Shown piece after piece: positions 20,204-29,921 of a stretch of 43,701 nt of DNA. The translations under genes and the position numbers were made by a program. This DNA comes from JBOGJI01 sp050747865. GTDB lineage: Bacteria > Acidobacteriota > Thermoanaerobaculia > Multivoradales > JAHEKO01. Below the pieces are notes generated by a model that had not been told where the DNA came from, did not search any database, and saw only the letters and a program-made list of their open reading frames with translations. How positions within the stretch are numbered: the first letter of the stretch is position 1; every line of letters starts with the position of its first letter. Where the stretch lies: positions 1 to 43,701 of the forward strand of contig JBOGJI010000050.1 of assembly GCA_050747865.1 (NCBI GenBank). Reading direction: 5' to 3'.

Positions 20204-22096
20204 TCAGGACGCGAGGGCCAGCACGTCTTGGTCGCGGAGCTGAGTGCGGTAGAGGGCGGCGTACGGCCCGTTGGCGGCGAGCAGCTCGGCGTGCCGGCCG
20301 CGCTCGACCACCCTGCCGCCATCGACGACCAGGATCTGGTCGGCGTCGCGCACCGTCGACAGGCGGTGAGCGATGACGAGGGAGGTGCGGCCGGCGAGCG
20401 CCGCCCGCAGCGCCCTCTGCACTGCCGCCTCGGACTCGGAGTCGAGGTGTGCGGTGGCCTCGTCGAGCACCACGATGCGCGGCGCCTTGAGCAGCAGGCG
20501 GGCGATGGCGATGCGCTGCTTCTCGCCGCCGGACAGGCGGTAGCCCTTGTCGCCGACGACGGTGTCGAGGCCGTCCGGCAGGGCGGCGACGAGGTCGGCG
20601 ATGTGGGCCGCGCGCAGGGCGTCCCACATCTCGCCCTCGCTCGCCTCGGGACGGGCGTAGGAGAGGTTGGCGCGCAAAGTGTCGTGGAACAGGTAGGGGT
20701 CCTGCGGCACGACGCCGATCGCCCGGTGCAGCGACTCCTGGCTGACCTCGCGCACGTCGACGCCGCCGATCCGCACGGCGCCGCCGGTGACGTCGTAGAG
20801 CCGCGACACCAGGGCTGTGATCGTCGTCTTGCCGGCTCCGGAGGGGCCGACCAACGCCACCGTCTGGCCCGGCTCGGCGCGAAACGACACGTCGTGCAGC
20901 ACCGGCTCGTTCGGCGCCGCGGAGAGCGCCGCCACCGCCTCGAGGGAGGCGAGCGAGACCTCGGTTGCCGCCGGGTAGCGGAAGGCGACGCGGTCGAGCT
21001 CGACCGCGGCGGCCTCGGCGGGCAACGTCCGGGCGTCGGGTGCGTCGGCCACCATTGGCTCGAGGTCCAGCACCTCGAGCACCCGCTCGAAGCTGACGAG
21101 GGTCGTCATCACGTCGACCTGCAGGTTGGACAGCGAGGTGATCGGGCCGTAGAGGCGGCCGAGGTAGGCGGTGAGCGCCACCACGGTGCCGACGCCGAGT
21201 GAGCCGGCGATCGCCATCAGCCCGCCGACGCCGTAGATCATGGCGGTCGCCAGAGCCGCCAGCAGCGCCAGCGAGGTCGTCAGGACGCGCGAGTAGACGG
21301 CGGCGGTGACCCCGATGTCGCGCACGCGGCCTGCGCGCTCGGCGAACTCCGCGGACTCCGCTTCGGCGCGGCCGAAGACCTTGACCAGCAAAGCGCCGGC
21401 GACGTTGAACCGCTCGGTCATGGTCTGGCCCATGTCGGCGGTGAGCTCGTAGCGCTCGCGCGTCAACGCCGCGAGCCGGCGGCCGGCGAGCCGCGCCGGC
21501 AGCACGAACAGCGGCACGACGGCCACCGCCACGAGGGTGATCTGCCAGGAGAGCGCCAGCATGGCGGCGAGCACGGCGACGGTGGTGGCGAAATTGCCGA
21601 CGACGCTCGACAAGAGCGAGGTGAACGCCTGCTGGGCGCCCTGCACGTCGCCGTTCAGGCGGCTGACCAGAGCCCCGGTCTGCGTGCGGCTGAAGAACGC
21701 CAGCGGCTGCCGCTGCACGTGGGTGAACACCCGCGTCCTGAGGTCGTGCACCAGGCCCTGCCCGATCCTGGCGGAGACGTAGCGCTGAGCGAGCCCGATG
21801 GCGGCGCCGGCGACGGCGAGGCCGGCCGCCACGGCGGCCAGCCAGAGGACCAGATCGCCGCGGCTTCGCAGGATGCCGTCGTCGATGATCGACTTGAACA
21901 GCAGCGGCTGGGCGGCCCCGACCAGGGCGTTGAACAGGATGAGGCCGAGGAAGACCGCGATGCTCGCCCGGTGGGGCTGGGCGAAGCCGAGGATGCGCCG
22001 GACGGTGCCCGGCGCCAGCTCGTGGCCGGCGACGGAGCGGTCGTGGACGAAGGAGCGGGCCGCGCGGCCGCCCTGCAAGCGCGATATATCGGTCAT
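20204..22096 (-). CDS. ABC exporter, fused permease and ATPase (half-transporter)
   Basis: A 630-residue type I exporter that would work as a dimer in the inner membrane. Six membrane helices fill residues ~50-340 (for example ASIAVFLGLILFNALV and LVLWLAAVAAGLAVAGAAIG). The ATPase has Walker A VGPSGAGKTTI, signature LSGGEKQRIAIARLLL, Walker B RIVVLDEATAHLDSESE and switch His in VIAHRLS. The ATG at 22096 is preferred because GAGAG lies upstream and the next upstream ATG (22135) lacks a Shine-Dalgarno sequence. It is divergent from a MarR-family regulator, which probably controls it. Lipids, peptides or drugs are all possible substrates. Confidence 0.93.
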   Translation of the reverse strand: MTDISRLQGGRAARSFVHDRSVAGHELAPGTVRRILGFAQPHRASIAVFLGLILFNALVGAAQPLLFKSIIDDGILRSRGDLVLWLAAVAAGLAVAGAAIGLAQRYVSARIGQGLVHDLRTRVFTHVQRQPLAFFSRTQTGALVSRLNGDVQGAQQAFTSLLSSVVGNFATTVAVLAAMLALSWQITLVAVAVVPLFVLPARLAGRRLAALTRERYELTADMGQTMTERFNVAGALLVKVFGRAEAESAEFAERAGRVRDIGVTAAVYSRVLTTSLALLAALATAMIYGVGGLMAIAGSLGVGTVVALTAYLGRLYGPITSLSNLQVDVMTTLVSFERVLEVLDLEPMVADAPDARTLPAEAAAVELDRVAFRYPAATEVSLASLEAVAALSAAPNEPVLHDVSFRAEPGQTVALVGPSGAGKTTITALVSRLYDVTGGAVRIGGVDVREVSQESLHRAIGVVPQDPYLFHDTLRANLSYARPEASEGEMWDALRAAHIADLVAALPDGLDTVVGDKGYRLSGGEKQRIAIARLLLKAPRIVVLDEATAHLDSESEAAVQRALRAALAGRTSLVIAHRLSTVRDADQILVVDGGRVVERGRHAELLAANGPYAALYRTQLRDQDVLALAS

Positions 22097-22167
22097 GTGG
22101 GATCTCTCTTGTCTCGAGGCGCGCTCGCGGACCATCCGGGCAGCCGCTCGGAAACAATAGGGAGTTT

Positions 22168-22182
22168 ATCTCAATATGAGCT
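22168..22182. promoter_or_regulatory. AT-rich imperfect inverted repeat between ABC exporter and marR
   Basis: ATCTCA-ATA-TGAGCT is a 15-bp inverted repeat with one mismatch, in the only AT-rich patch of this 147-bp divergent region. Location and symmetry suit a MarR operator overlapping the exporter promoter. This is inferred from position alone. Confidence 0.4.
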
Positions 22183-22243
22183 TGCAGCGCAAGATCCCGG
22201 AGCCGACCCGGCAGTGAGCCCTGCCCCGGTATGCTCCCGCCCC

Positions 22244-22660
22244 ATGAAGCCGGACGCCGCCGCCCAGCTCGCCGACCTCCTGAGCCGGACGAACCGCCGC
22301 CTGCGCCGCCACGCCCGCCGGGAGCTGGGGCCACTCGGCGTCACCCCGAGCCAGCTGCGAGCCCTGCGGGCGCTGCTCGACGGCCCGCTGCGGGTCAGCG
22401 ACCTGGCCCGCTGCCTGGGCGTGGTGCCGCGCTCGGCGACCTCGGTGGTCGACGGTCTGGAGGCGGGGGGCTTCGTGGAGCGCCGGCCCGACCCCGCGGA
22501 CCGGCGGGCGACACGGGTCGCCCTCACCGAAACCGGCGCCGGCGTCCTCGGCCGCTTGCGCGCCGGCCGGCGGGCCGGCGTCGCCGAGCTGCTCGACCGC
22601 TTGAGCGCCGCCGAGCAGAGCGAGCTGATCCGCCTCCTGGGCCGCCTCTCCGAGGACTGA
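22244..22660 (+). CDS. MarR-family transcriptional regulator
   Basis: A 138-residue winged-helix regulator. The DNA-binding part shows LGVTPSQLRALRALLDGPLR, the recognition helix region LARCLGVVPRSATSVVDGLE and the wing GFVERRPDPADRRATRVALT, all characteristic of MarR. The flanking helices form the dimerisation domain. The ATG at 22244 gives a full-length protein. It is divergent from an ABC exporter; MarR repressors commonly control a neighbouring exporter and respond to phenolic or drug-like ligands, so local control is likely. The next reading frame follows 12 nt after the stop, in the same frame. Confidence 0.9.
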   Translation: MKPDAAAQLADLLSRTNRRLRRHARRELGPLGVTPSQLRALRALLDGPLRVSDLARCLGVVPRSATSVVDGLEAGGFVERRPDPADRRATRVALTETGAGVLGRLRAGRRAGVAELLDRLSAAEQSELIRLLGRLSED

Positions 22661-22672
22661 CGAGCCGGTCCG

Positions 22673-23287
22673 TTGGGCTCGGGCGACGCCCTGGCGCTGT
22701 CGACGTCCGATCTGGTGCCCGTCGATCTCACGTTGCCGGACGGCAGCCGCTACCGTGCGGTTCCGCGCGAGATCGTCCCGCGCGGGGGGACGGGTCTGCT
22801 CTGGCGGGGTCGTCTGTTGGGGGACGACCCGTTCAAGGACGTCTACGGCGACCACACCGGAGCGGCCCTGCGCTACGGGCGGCGCCTTGGATCCCGATTC
22901 GGTGTCGCCGTGGAGGTGGGTGAGCGGTCGGCAAGCGGCTCGACGCCGGTGACCGACTCCCCCGCCGAGGTCGACACCACCCATGCCGCGGTCACCGCCC
23001 GCTGGCACTTCAAGAGGGATGCCGCGAGTCCCTGGGATTCCTGGCTGGGTGCCGGCGTTCTTTACCAGAGCGTGGAGGAGACGATCCGCTTCCCCGGCGA
23101 CGCCGTGTCGGGCGACGACACGGCCACGGGGGCGCTCCTCGGCCTGGGTCTGCGCTGGACCGGTCGTCGCGGCTGGGGCTTCGGCGGCGAGCTTCGCTTG
23201 ACCCGCCTCGCGGTTTCTTCCGACGTGGGCGAAGGCGTCGACCTGGATGCTCTGGAAGTGCTTGCCGGGCTGGGCTACTCGTTCTGA
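22673..23287 (+). pseudogene. Outer-membrane beta-barrel-like ORF lacking a signal peptide, probable 5'-truncated remnant
   Basis: From the first possible start (TTG at 22673) this frame encodes 204 residues. The C-terminal two thirds look like an outer-membrane barrel: repeated amphipathic strands (HAAVTARWHFKRD, WLGAGVLYQSVEETIRF, GALLGLGLRWTGRRGWGFGG) and a terminal GLGYSF. The first ~55 residues (DLTLPDGSRYRAVPREIV and following) are of another character. No signal peptide is present, and none can be upstream, because the marR stop lies in the same frame 12 nt before. Either it is a truncated or fused gene remnant, or the start or sequence is wrong. It is convergent with tkt. Confidence 0.5.
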
Positions 23288-23317
23288 GCGCCGAGAGGGC
23301 CCTCACGCTCGCCGCGA

Positions 23318-25339
23318 TCAGCGTGCCGCGCCATCCGTGAGCCGGCGTAGCCGCGCGACGATCTCGTCGGCGGTGAAGCGAAAGTGGGCCGCCAGATCCT
23401 GCCAGGGGGCGGAGGCGCCGAAGCCGGTCATCGCCATCACCTCGCCGTGGGGGCCGACGTAGCGATCCCAGCCGAGCGGGGAGCCGGCCTCGATCGCGAG
23501 CCGCAGCGGGACGCCGGGCGGCAGCACTTCTTTGCGGTAGGCCTCCGGCTGCGCCTCGAACAGCTCCCAGCTCGGCATGCTGACCACGCGGACGGCGAGG
23601 CCGTCGGCGGCGAGCCGGCGTCCGGCTTCCAGGGCGATCGGGACTTCCGAGCCGGTGGCGATGAGGATGGCCTGGACCGGCTGCGAGGGCTCGGCGAGCA
23701 CATAGGCGCCGCGGGCGACGCCTACGCGCGCAAGACGCGCCGTCTCGTCGAGGATCGGCAGCTTCTGCCGCGTCAGCGACAGCGCGGTCGGCCCCTCCCG
23801 GCGCTCGAGCGCCGCCTTCCAGGCGGCGGCGGTCTCGTGGGCGTCGGCGGGGCGGATCACGGTCAGGTTGGGGATGGCGCGCAACGCCACGAGCTGGCTG
23901 ATCGGCTGGTGGGTGGGACCGTCCTCGCCCAGGAAGATCGAGTCGTGGGTGAAGACGTAGACGACCGGCAGCTCCATCAGCGCCGCCAGCCGGATCGCCG
24001 GGCGCATGTAGTCGGAGAAGATGAGGAAGGTGCCGCCGTAGGGGCGCAGCAAGCCGGACAGCGCCATGCCGCTCAGGATGCCTCCCATGGCGTGCTCGCG
24101 CACCCCGAAGTGGAGGTTCGAGCCGCCGCGCTCGGCGGCGGAGAAGACCGGGCGGCTATCAATGTACGTGTTGTTCGAGCCGGTCAGGTCGGCCGAGCCG
24201 CCGACCAGCTCGGGGAGCGCGCCCTCGATGGCGTTGAGCACCTTGCCGGAGGCCGAGCGGGTGGCCATCGAGCCGGTGGCCGCCGCGAAGTCGGGGAGGC
24301 GCGCTTCCCAGCCGGCGGGCAGGTCTCCGGCCAGCCGCCGCTCCAGCTCCGCCGCCGCCTCCGGGTGCTCCCCTCGGTAGCGGCCGAGCAGCTCCTCCCA
24401 GGCGGCCCGCTCGGTGGCGCCGCACCGCGCCGCCGCCTCGAGCGGCGCCGCGGCGCCTTCGGGGATCAGGAACGGCGGCTCGAGCGGCCAGCCCAGCGCC
24501 TCCTTGGTGGCGCGCGCCTCCTCGGCTCCCAGCGGCGCGCCGTGGGCGTCCGCGGTGTCCTGCTTGGTGGGGGCGCCGTAGCCGATGTGGGTGCGCACCC
24601 GGATGAGCGAGGGGCGCTCCTCCTCGGCGAGCGCCACGTCCACGGCCGCCCCCAGGGCCGCGAGGTCGTTGCCGTCCTCCACCGCCTGCACGTGCCAGCC
24701 GTAGGCGGCGTAGCGGGCCTCGACGTCCTCCGAGAACGCGAGGTCGGTGGCGCCGTCGATGGTGATCCGGTTGTCGTCGTAGAGGACGATCAGGCGGCCC
24801 AGCCTGAGGTGGCCGGCCAGCGACGAGGCCTCGGAGGTGACCCCCTCCATCAGGTCGCCGTCGCTGGCGAAGACGAAGATCCGGTGGTCGAAGAGGGGAA
24901 AGCCCTGGCGGTTGAAGCGCGCCGCCAGCATGCGCTCCGCCATCGCCATGCCGACGGCGTTGGTCAGCCCCTGGCCCAGCGGCCCGGTAGTCGTCTCCAC
25001 TCCCGGGGTCAGGCCGTGCTCGGGATGCCCCGGCGTGCGCGATCCGAGCTGCCGGAAGCGCTCGAGCTCGTCGAGCGGCAGGTCGTAGCCGGCGAGGTGC
25101 AGCAGCGCGTAGAGCAGCGCCGAGGCGTGGCCGCAGGAGAGCACGAAGCGGTCGCGGTTCGGCCACTCGGGCGCCGCCGGATCGAAGCGCAGATAGCGCG
25201 AGAACAGCAGGTGCCCCATGGGCGCCTGGCCCAAGGGAGCCCCGGGGTGGCCGGACTGCGCCGCCTCCACCATGTCGACGGCGAGGAAGCGGATCGTGTT
25301 GATTATGAGCAGGTCGGTATCGGCCTGGCGGTCGTGCAT
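23318..25339 (-). CDS. tkt: Transketolase
   Basis: Transketolase moves two-carbon ketol units between sugar phosphates in the pentose phosphate pathway, with thiamine diphosphate and Mg2+. The 673-residue length is standard. Clear motifs are AAQSGHPGAPLGQAPMGHLL, SCGHASALLYALLHLAGYD, TTGPLGQGLTNAVGMAMAE, the cofactor site FASDGDLMEGVTSEASSLAG, and VFTHDSIFLGEDGPTHQPI in the pyrimidine-binding domain. The ATG at 25339 has AGGA 8 nt upstream. It is monocistronic on the minus strand, convergent with the barrel-like ORF and divergent from a tRNA gene. Confidence 0.97.
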   Translation of the reverse strand: MHDRQADTDLLIINTIRFLAVDMVEAAQSGHPGAPLGQAPMGHLLFSRYLRFDPAAPEWPNRDRFVLSCGHASALLYALLHLAGYDLPLDELERFRQLGSRTPGHPEHGLTPGVETTTGPLGQGLTNAVGMAMAERMLAARFNRQGFPLFDHRIFVFASDGDLMEGVTSEASSLAGHLRLGRLIVLYDDNRITIDGATDLAFSEDVEARYAAYGWHVQAVEDGNDLAALGAAVDVALAEEERPSLIRVRTHIGYGAPTKQDTADAHGAPLGAEEARATKEALGWPLEPPFLIPEGAAAPLEAAARCGATERAAWEELLGRYRGEHPEAAAELERRLAGDLPAGWEARLPDFAAATGSMATRSASGKVLNAIEGALPELVGGSADLTGSNNTYIDSRPVFSAAERGGSNLHFGVREHAMGGILSGMALSGLLRPYGGTFLIFSDYMRPAIRLAALMELPVVYVFTHDSIFLGEDGPTHQPISQLVALRAIPNLTVIRPADAHETAAAWKAALERREGPTALSLTRQKLPILDETARLARVGVARGAYVLAEPSQPVQAILIATGSEVPIALEAGRRLAADGLAVRVVSMPSWELFEAQPEAYRKEVLPPGVPLRLAIEAGSPLGWDRYVGPHGEVMAMTGFGASAPWQDLAAHFRFTADEIVARLRRLTDGAAR

Positions 25340-25477
25340 CGGCGGGTCCTGTACGGGATCGAGACCCCGGCACCCGCCGGGGTGGTGCGCAGCATATCGA
25401 CGCCGCCGCCGACCGCCAAATCGGAGCCCTACACCGCCGCCGGGGTGCGATAGACTGTGGTCCCTGCCGATCCCCGC

Positions 25478-25571
<94 letters not shown>

Positions 25572-25613
25572 CCGTCCGTGCTCCTCGGTCGAGCGCAAAT
25601 TTGTTACTCGCAG

Positions 25614-25642
25614 TGCATGGCTTTGCGATGCATGCCTTGCGG
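25614..25642. repeat. Imperfect 14-15-bp tandem repeat between tRNA-Ser and the sigma factor gene
   Basis: TGCATGGCTTTGCGA (25614-25628) is followed directly by TGCATGCCTTGCGG (25629-25642). It lies just downstream of the sigma factor stop and the tRNA end. Function is unknown; it could be a slippage product. Confidence 0.4.
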
Positions 25643-25671
25643 AGAGGGAGGGGTGAGAACCCTCATCCGTC

Positions 25672-26166
25672 CTATCCGTGGGCAAAGCGGCGACTCCGGG
25701 CGAACGCACGATTGACGAGCGTGCCGACCGCGTTGGTGTGGCACCCGAGGCGCCCGGCCATCTCGCTGTAGGAGTAGCCCCGAAGCTTCAGCATCAGGAC
25801 GCGGCGGTCGCGGGTGGACAGGCGCCCGAGCACCTGGCGCAGCAGGACGCCCCGATCGCTGGGCTCGGCGAGCCGTGCGCCCCAGTCGTCGGCGAGGCGA
25901 TCGAGGCTCACGAACGGGTGCGAGTCCCGCAGTCGTCGGGCGACCAGGCGGCGCACGACGGTGCGCAGCCAGGCATGCGGCTGGGTCACTCCGTTCGTGG
26001 TGAGGAAGGCGAGCATGGCGTCCTGCGCCACGTCCTCGGCCCACTGCGTCGCCCCGTAATGGCGGGCGACCAGGACACAGTACTCTCGCAGCTCTGCTGT
26101 AAAGGCATCCACATTCCCCGCGGGGGGCACGCCCACAACGTGGCGACCGGCAAGCTCGCTCGACAT
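25672..26166 (-). CDS. ECF-type RNA polymerase sigma factor, orphan
   Basis: A 164-residue sigma70-family protein holding only regions 2 and 4, as in extracytoplasmic-function sigmas. Region 2 includes TQWAEDVAQDAMLAFLTT and PHAWLRTVVRRLVARRL. Region 4 is the helix-turn-helix LSTRDRRVLMLKLRGYSYSE followed by MAGRLGCHTNAVGTLVNRAF. The ATG at 26166 was chosen because AAGAGG lies 6 nt upstream and the longer upstream frame has no conserved sequence. No anti-sigma factor or lipoprotein gene is adjacent, so the controlling signal is unknown. A weak hairpin (25648-25664) lies after the stop. Confidence 0.87.
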   Translation of the reverse strand: MSSELAGRHVVGVPPAGNVDAFTAELREYCVLVARHYGATQWAEDVAQDAMLAFLTTNGVTQPHAWLRTVVRRLVARRLRDSHPFVSLDRLADDWGARLAEPSDRGVLLRQVLGRLSTRDRRVLMLKLRGYSYSEMAGRLGCHTNAVGTLVNRAFARSRRFAHG

Positions 26167-26653
26167 CACGACCTCTTCCCCGCCCGACCACAGCGCCCTG
26201 TCCGCGGAGCCGTGCGCGAGCGCTCGGCCCGCGACAGCGCGCCTGGCGGCACGAGCTGTCTTGGCCCGCGACGGGTCCATCCCGCGCGGGCACCTGAGCT
26301 GCCCAATCCCCACATCCCTCAGTGATTGCGCCGGAGCGCGCCGCAGCGAGGCGCATGGCGCGGAGGCCGTTTGAGCCGCTGCCTGGAGGCAGCGACTCGG
26401 CTCGGCGGAGCCACCCGTCTTGGCGGAGAGGAGCTCGACCCGGCCATGGTGGTCCACGCCGGCCCTGGCTCCTACTCCTGAAGTGAGACGTCCCCCCGGA
26501 CGACGGGAGCCGCAAGGCTCGGGCTCCCGAATGACAGGAATAGGATGCTGCTGGGGCCGACACTAGCAGATTCGTATAGGTACACGCCAGCCCGACGCCG
26601 CGGTGTCACACCGCGCCGCGCCGGCCCCCCGCCGTGGTACCGTTCCCCGCCCC
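26167..26653. other. 487-bp gene-free region between the ECF sigma gene and gltX
   Basis: No supported coding frame is present: long frames here have no recognisable motifs and no Shine-Dalgarno sequence. It should hold the divergent promoters of the sigma gene and gltX. Visible structures are an 8-bp stem CGGGAGCC/GGCTCCCG (26504-26511 with 26522-26529), an AT-rich patch around 26530-26582 with TATAGG at 26575-26580, and a 17-bp palindrome at 26599-26615. A small RNA is possible but not shown. Confidence 0.5.
26599..26615. promoter_or_regulatory. Perfect 17-bp palindrome 38 bp upstream of gltX
   Basis: CGCGGTGT-C-ACACCGCG reads as an 8-bp inverted repeat around one central base. Position in the gltX leader suggests an operator or RNA hairpin controlling the gltX-glnS-alkC operon. 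The controlling protein is unknown. Confidence 0.45.
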
Positions 26654-28225
26654 ATGACGGCCGACGTCCGCGTCCGCTTCGCCCCCTCCCCTACCGGCTA
26701 TCTGCACATCGGTGGAGTGCGTACGGCCCTGTTCAACTGGCTGTTCGCGCGCCACCACGGCGGCGCCTTCGTGCTGCGCATCGACGACACCGACCAGAGG
26801 CGCAACCGCGAGGAGGCGCTGGCCCCCATCCTCGCGGGCTTTCGCTGGCTCGGGCTGGACTGGGACGAGGGCCCGGAGGTCGGCGGCGCCTTCGGCCCGT
26901 ACTTCCAGTCCGAGCGGGAGGCGCTCTACGCGCGGGCGGTGGATCGGCTGATCGAGCGCGGCTACGCCTACCCCGACTACGCCACGCCGGAGGAGATCCA
27001 GAGCGAGAGGCAGGAGGCCGAGAAGCGCGGCGAGCGCTTCGTCTACAGCCGCCGCTGGACGGCCGGGAGCGAGGAGGACCGCGCGCGCTTCGAGGCCGAG
27101 GGGCGGGCGGCGGCCGTGCGTCTCGCCATGCCGCGCGACGGCGAGTGCCGCTTCACCGATCGCATCCGCGGCGACATGGCCTTCGCCTGGTCCGACGAGC
27201 AGGACCACGTGCTGCGGCGCGCCGACGGCACCTACCTCTACCACCTGGCGAGCGTCGTGGACGACGTCGAGATGGGGATCTCCCACGTCATCCGCGCCGA
27301 GGAGCACCTGTCGAACACGCCCCGGCAGCTGCGCATCTTCGAGGGGCTGGGCGCCGAGCCGCCGTCGTTCGCCCACCTGCCGTACGTGGCCGAGCCCGGC
27401 AGCCGCAAGAAGCTCTCCAAGCGCAAGCTCGCCAAGTACCTCGGCAACCCCGACTTCGCCGAGCTCTGCCAGCACGGCATGCGCATCGCGCGGCGGCTCG
27501 GCCTGGCGGTCGACGAGGAGACCTTCAACCCGGTCCTCGTCGACTTCTACCGCGAATCTGGGTTCCTGCCCGACGCGCTGGTCAACTACCTGCTGCTGCT
27601 CGGCTGGTCGCTCGACGACCGCGCCGAAGATTTCAGCCGCGACGAGATGATCCTCCACTTCAGCCTCGAGCGCGTCAGCCGCGCCGCGGCGAGCTTCGAT
27701 CCCAAGAAGCTCCTGGCCTTCCAGGAGCGGGCCATGCAGGCGCTGCCGCTCGACGAGCGGGTGGAGCGAGTGCTGCCGTTCCTCGAGCGGGCCGGCTGGA
27801 TCGAGGCCCAGCCGGGGGAGGAGGCGCGGCGGTACGTGCGCCGGCTCGTGGAGGCCGCCGGCGACCGCATCAAGGTCGCCGGCGACGTCCTCGACTACGA
27901 GGAGCTCTTCGTCGCCGACGACGCCTACCCCTGGGATGAGGCGGCGTTCGACAAGCGCATCCTCCGCCCCGAAGGCGCCGTCGACCTGCTGGCGGCGTTC
28001 CGCGACGAGCTGGCCGCGGCCCCGGCCGCCGCCTTCGAGGAGCTGATGCTCGCCTTCGTCGACGCTCGCGGTTTGAAGCTCGGCGCCATCATCCACGCCG
28101 CGCGCGTGGCGGTGACCGGCAAGCCGGTCGGCTTCGGCATGTTCGAGATCCTGGAGCTCCTGGGCCGCGAGCGCTGCCTCGTCCGCCTCGACCGGGCCCT
28201 GGCCCACGCCCACACTCTGAAGTAA
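26654..28225 (+). CDS. gltX: Glutamate--tRNA ligase
   Basis: GluRS, class I, 523 residues. The N-terminus reads VRVRFAPSPTGYLHIGGVRT (HIGH motif). The KMSKS-type loop is KKLSKRKL, followed by an insertion of about 35 residues (KYLGNPDFAELCQHGMRIAR and onward to ETFNPVLVDFY) compared with the E. coli enzyme. The region after it (YLLLLGWSLDD) and the helical anticodon-binding domain are present. The ATG at 26654 gives the family start; a longer upstream frame is unlikely. The stop is 2 nt from glnS, so the two related synthetases form an operon. A GlnRS in the same genome suggests this GluRS is discriminating for tRNA-Glu. Confidence 0.95.
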   Translation: MTADVRVRFAPSPTGYLHIGGVRTALFNWLFARHHGGAFVLRIDDTDQRRNREEALAPILAGFRWLGLDWDEGPEVGGAFGPYFQSEREALYARAVDRLIERGYAYPDYATPEEIQSERQEAEKRGERFVYSRRWTAGSEEDRARFEAEGRAAAVRLAMPRDGECRFTDRIRGDMAFAWSDEQDHVLRRADGTYLYHLASVVDDVEMGISHVIRAEEHLSNTPRQLRIFEGLGAEPPSFAHLPYVAEPGSRKKLSKRKLAKYLGNPDFAELCQHGMRIARRLGLAVDEETFNPVLVDFYRESGFLPDALVNYLLLLGWSLDDRAEDFSRDEMILHFSLERVSRAAASFDPKKLLAFQERAMQALPLDERVERVLPFLERAGWIEAQPGEEARRYVRRLVEAAGDRIKVAGDVLDYEELFVADDAYPWDEAAFDKRILRPEGAVDLLAAFRDELAAAPAAAFEELMLAFVDARGLKLGAIIHAARVAVTGKPVGFGMFEILELLGRERCLVRLDRALAHAHTLK

Positions 28226-28227
28226 CC

Positions 28228-29913
<1,686 letters not shown>

Positions 29914-29921
29914 AGATAGAG

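Noticed and set aside
18942..22334. A 1130-codon minus-strand frame spanning the second RND gene and the ABC exporter
   Set aside because: It is low-complexity and out of frame with the ABC exporter; shadow of real genes.
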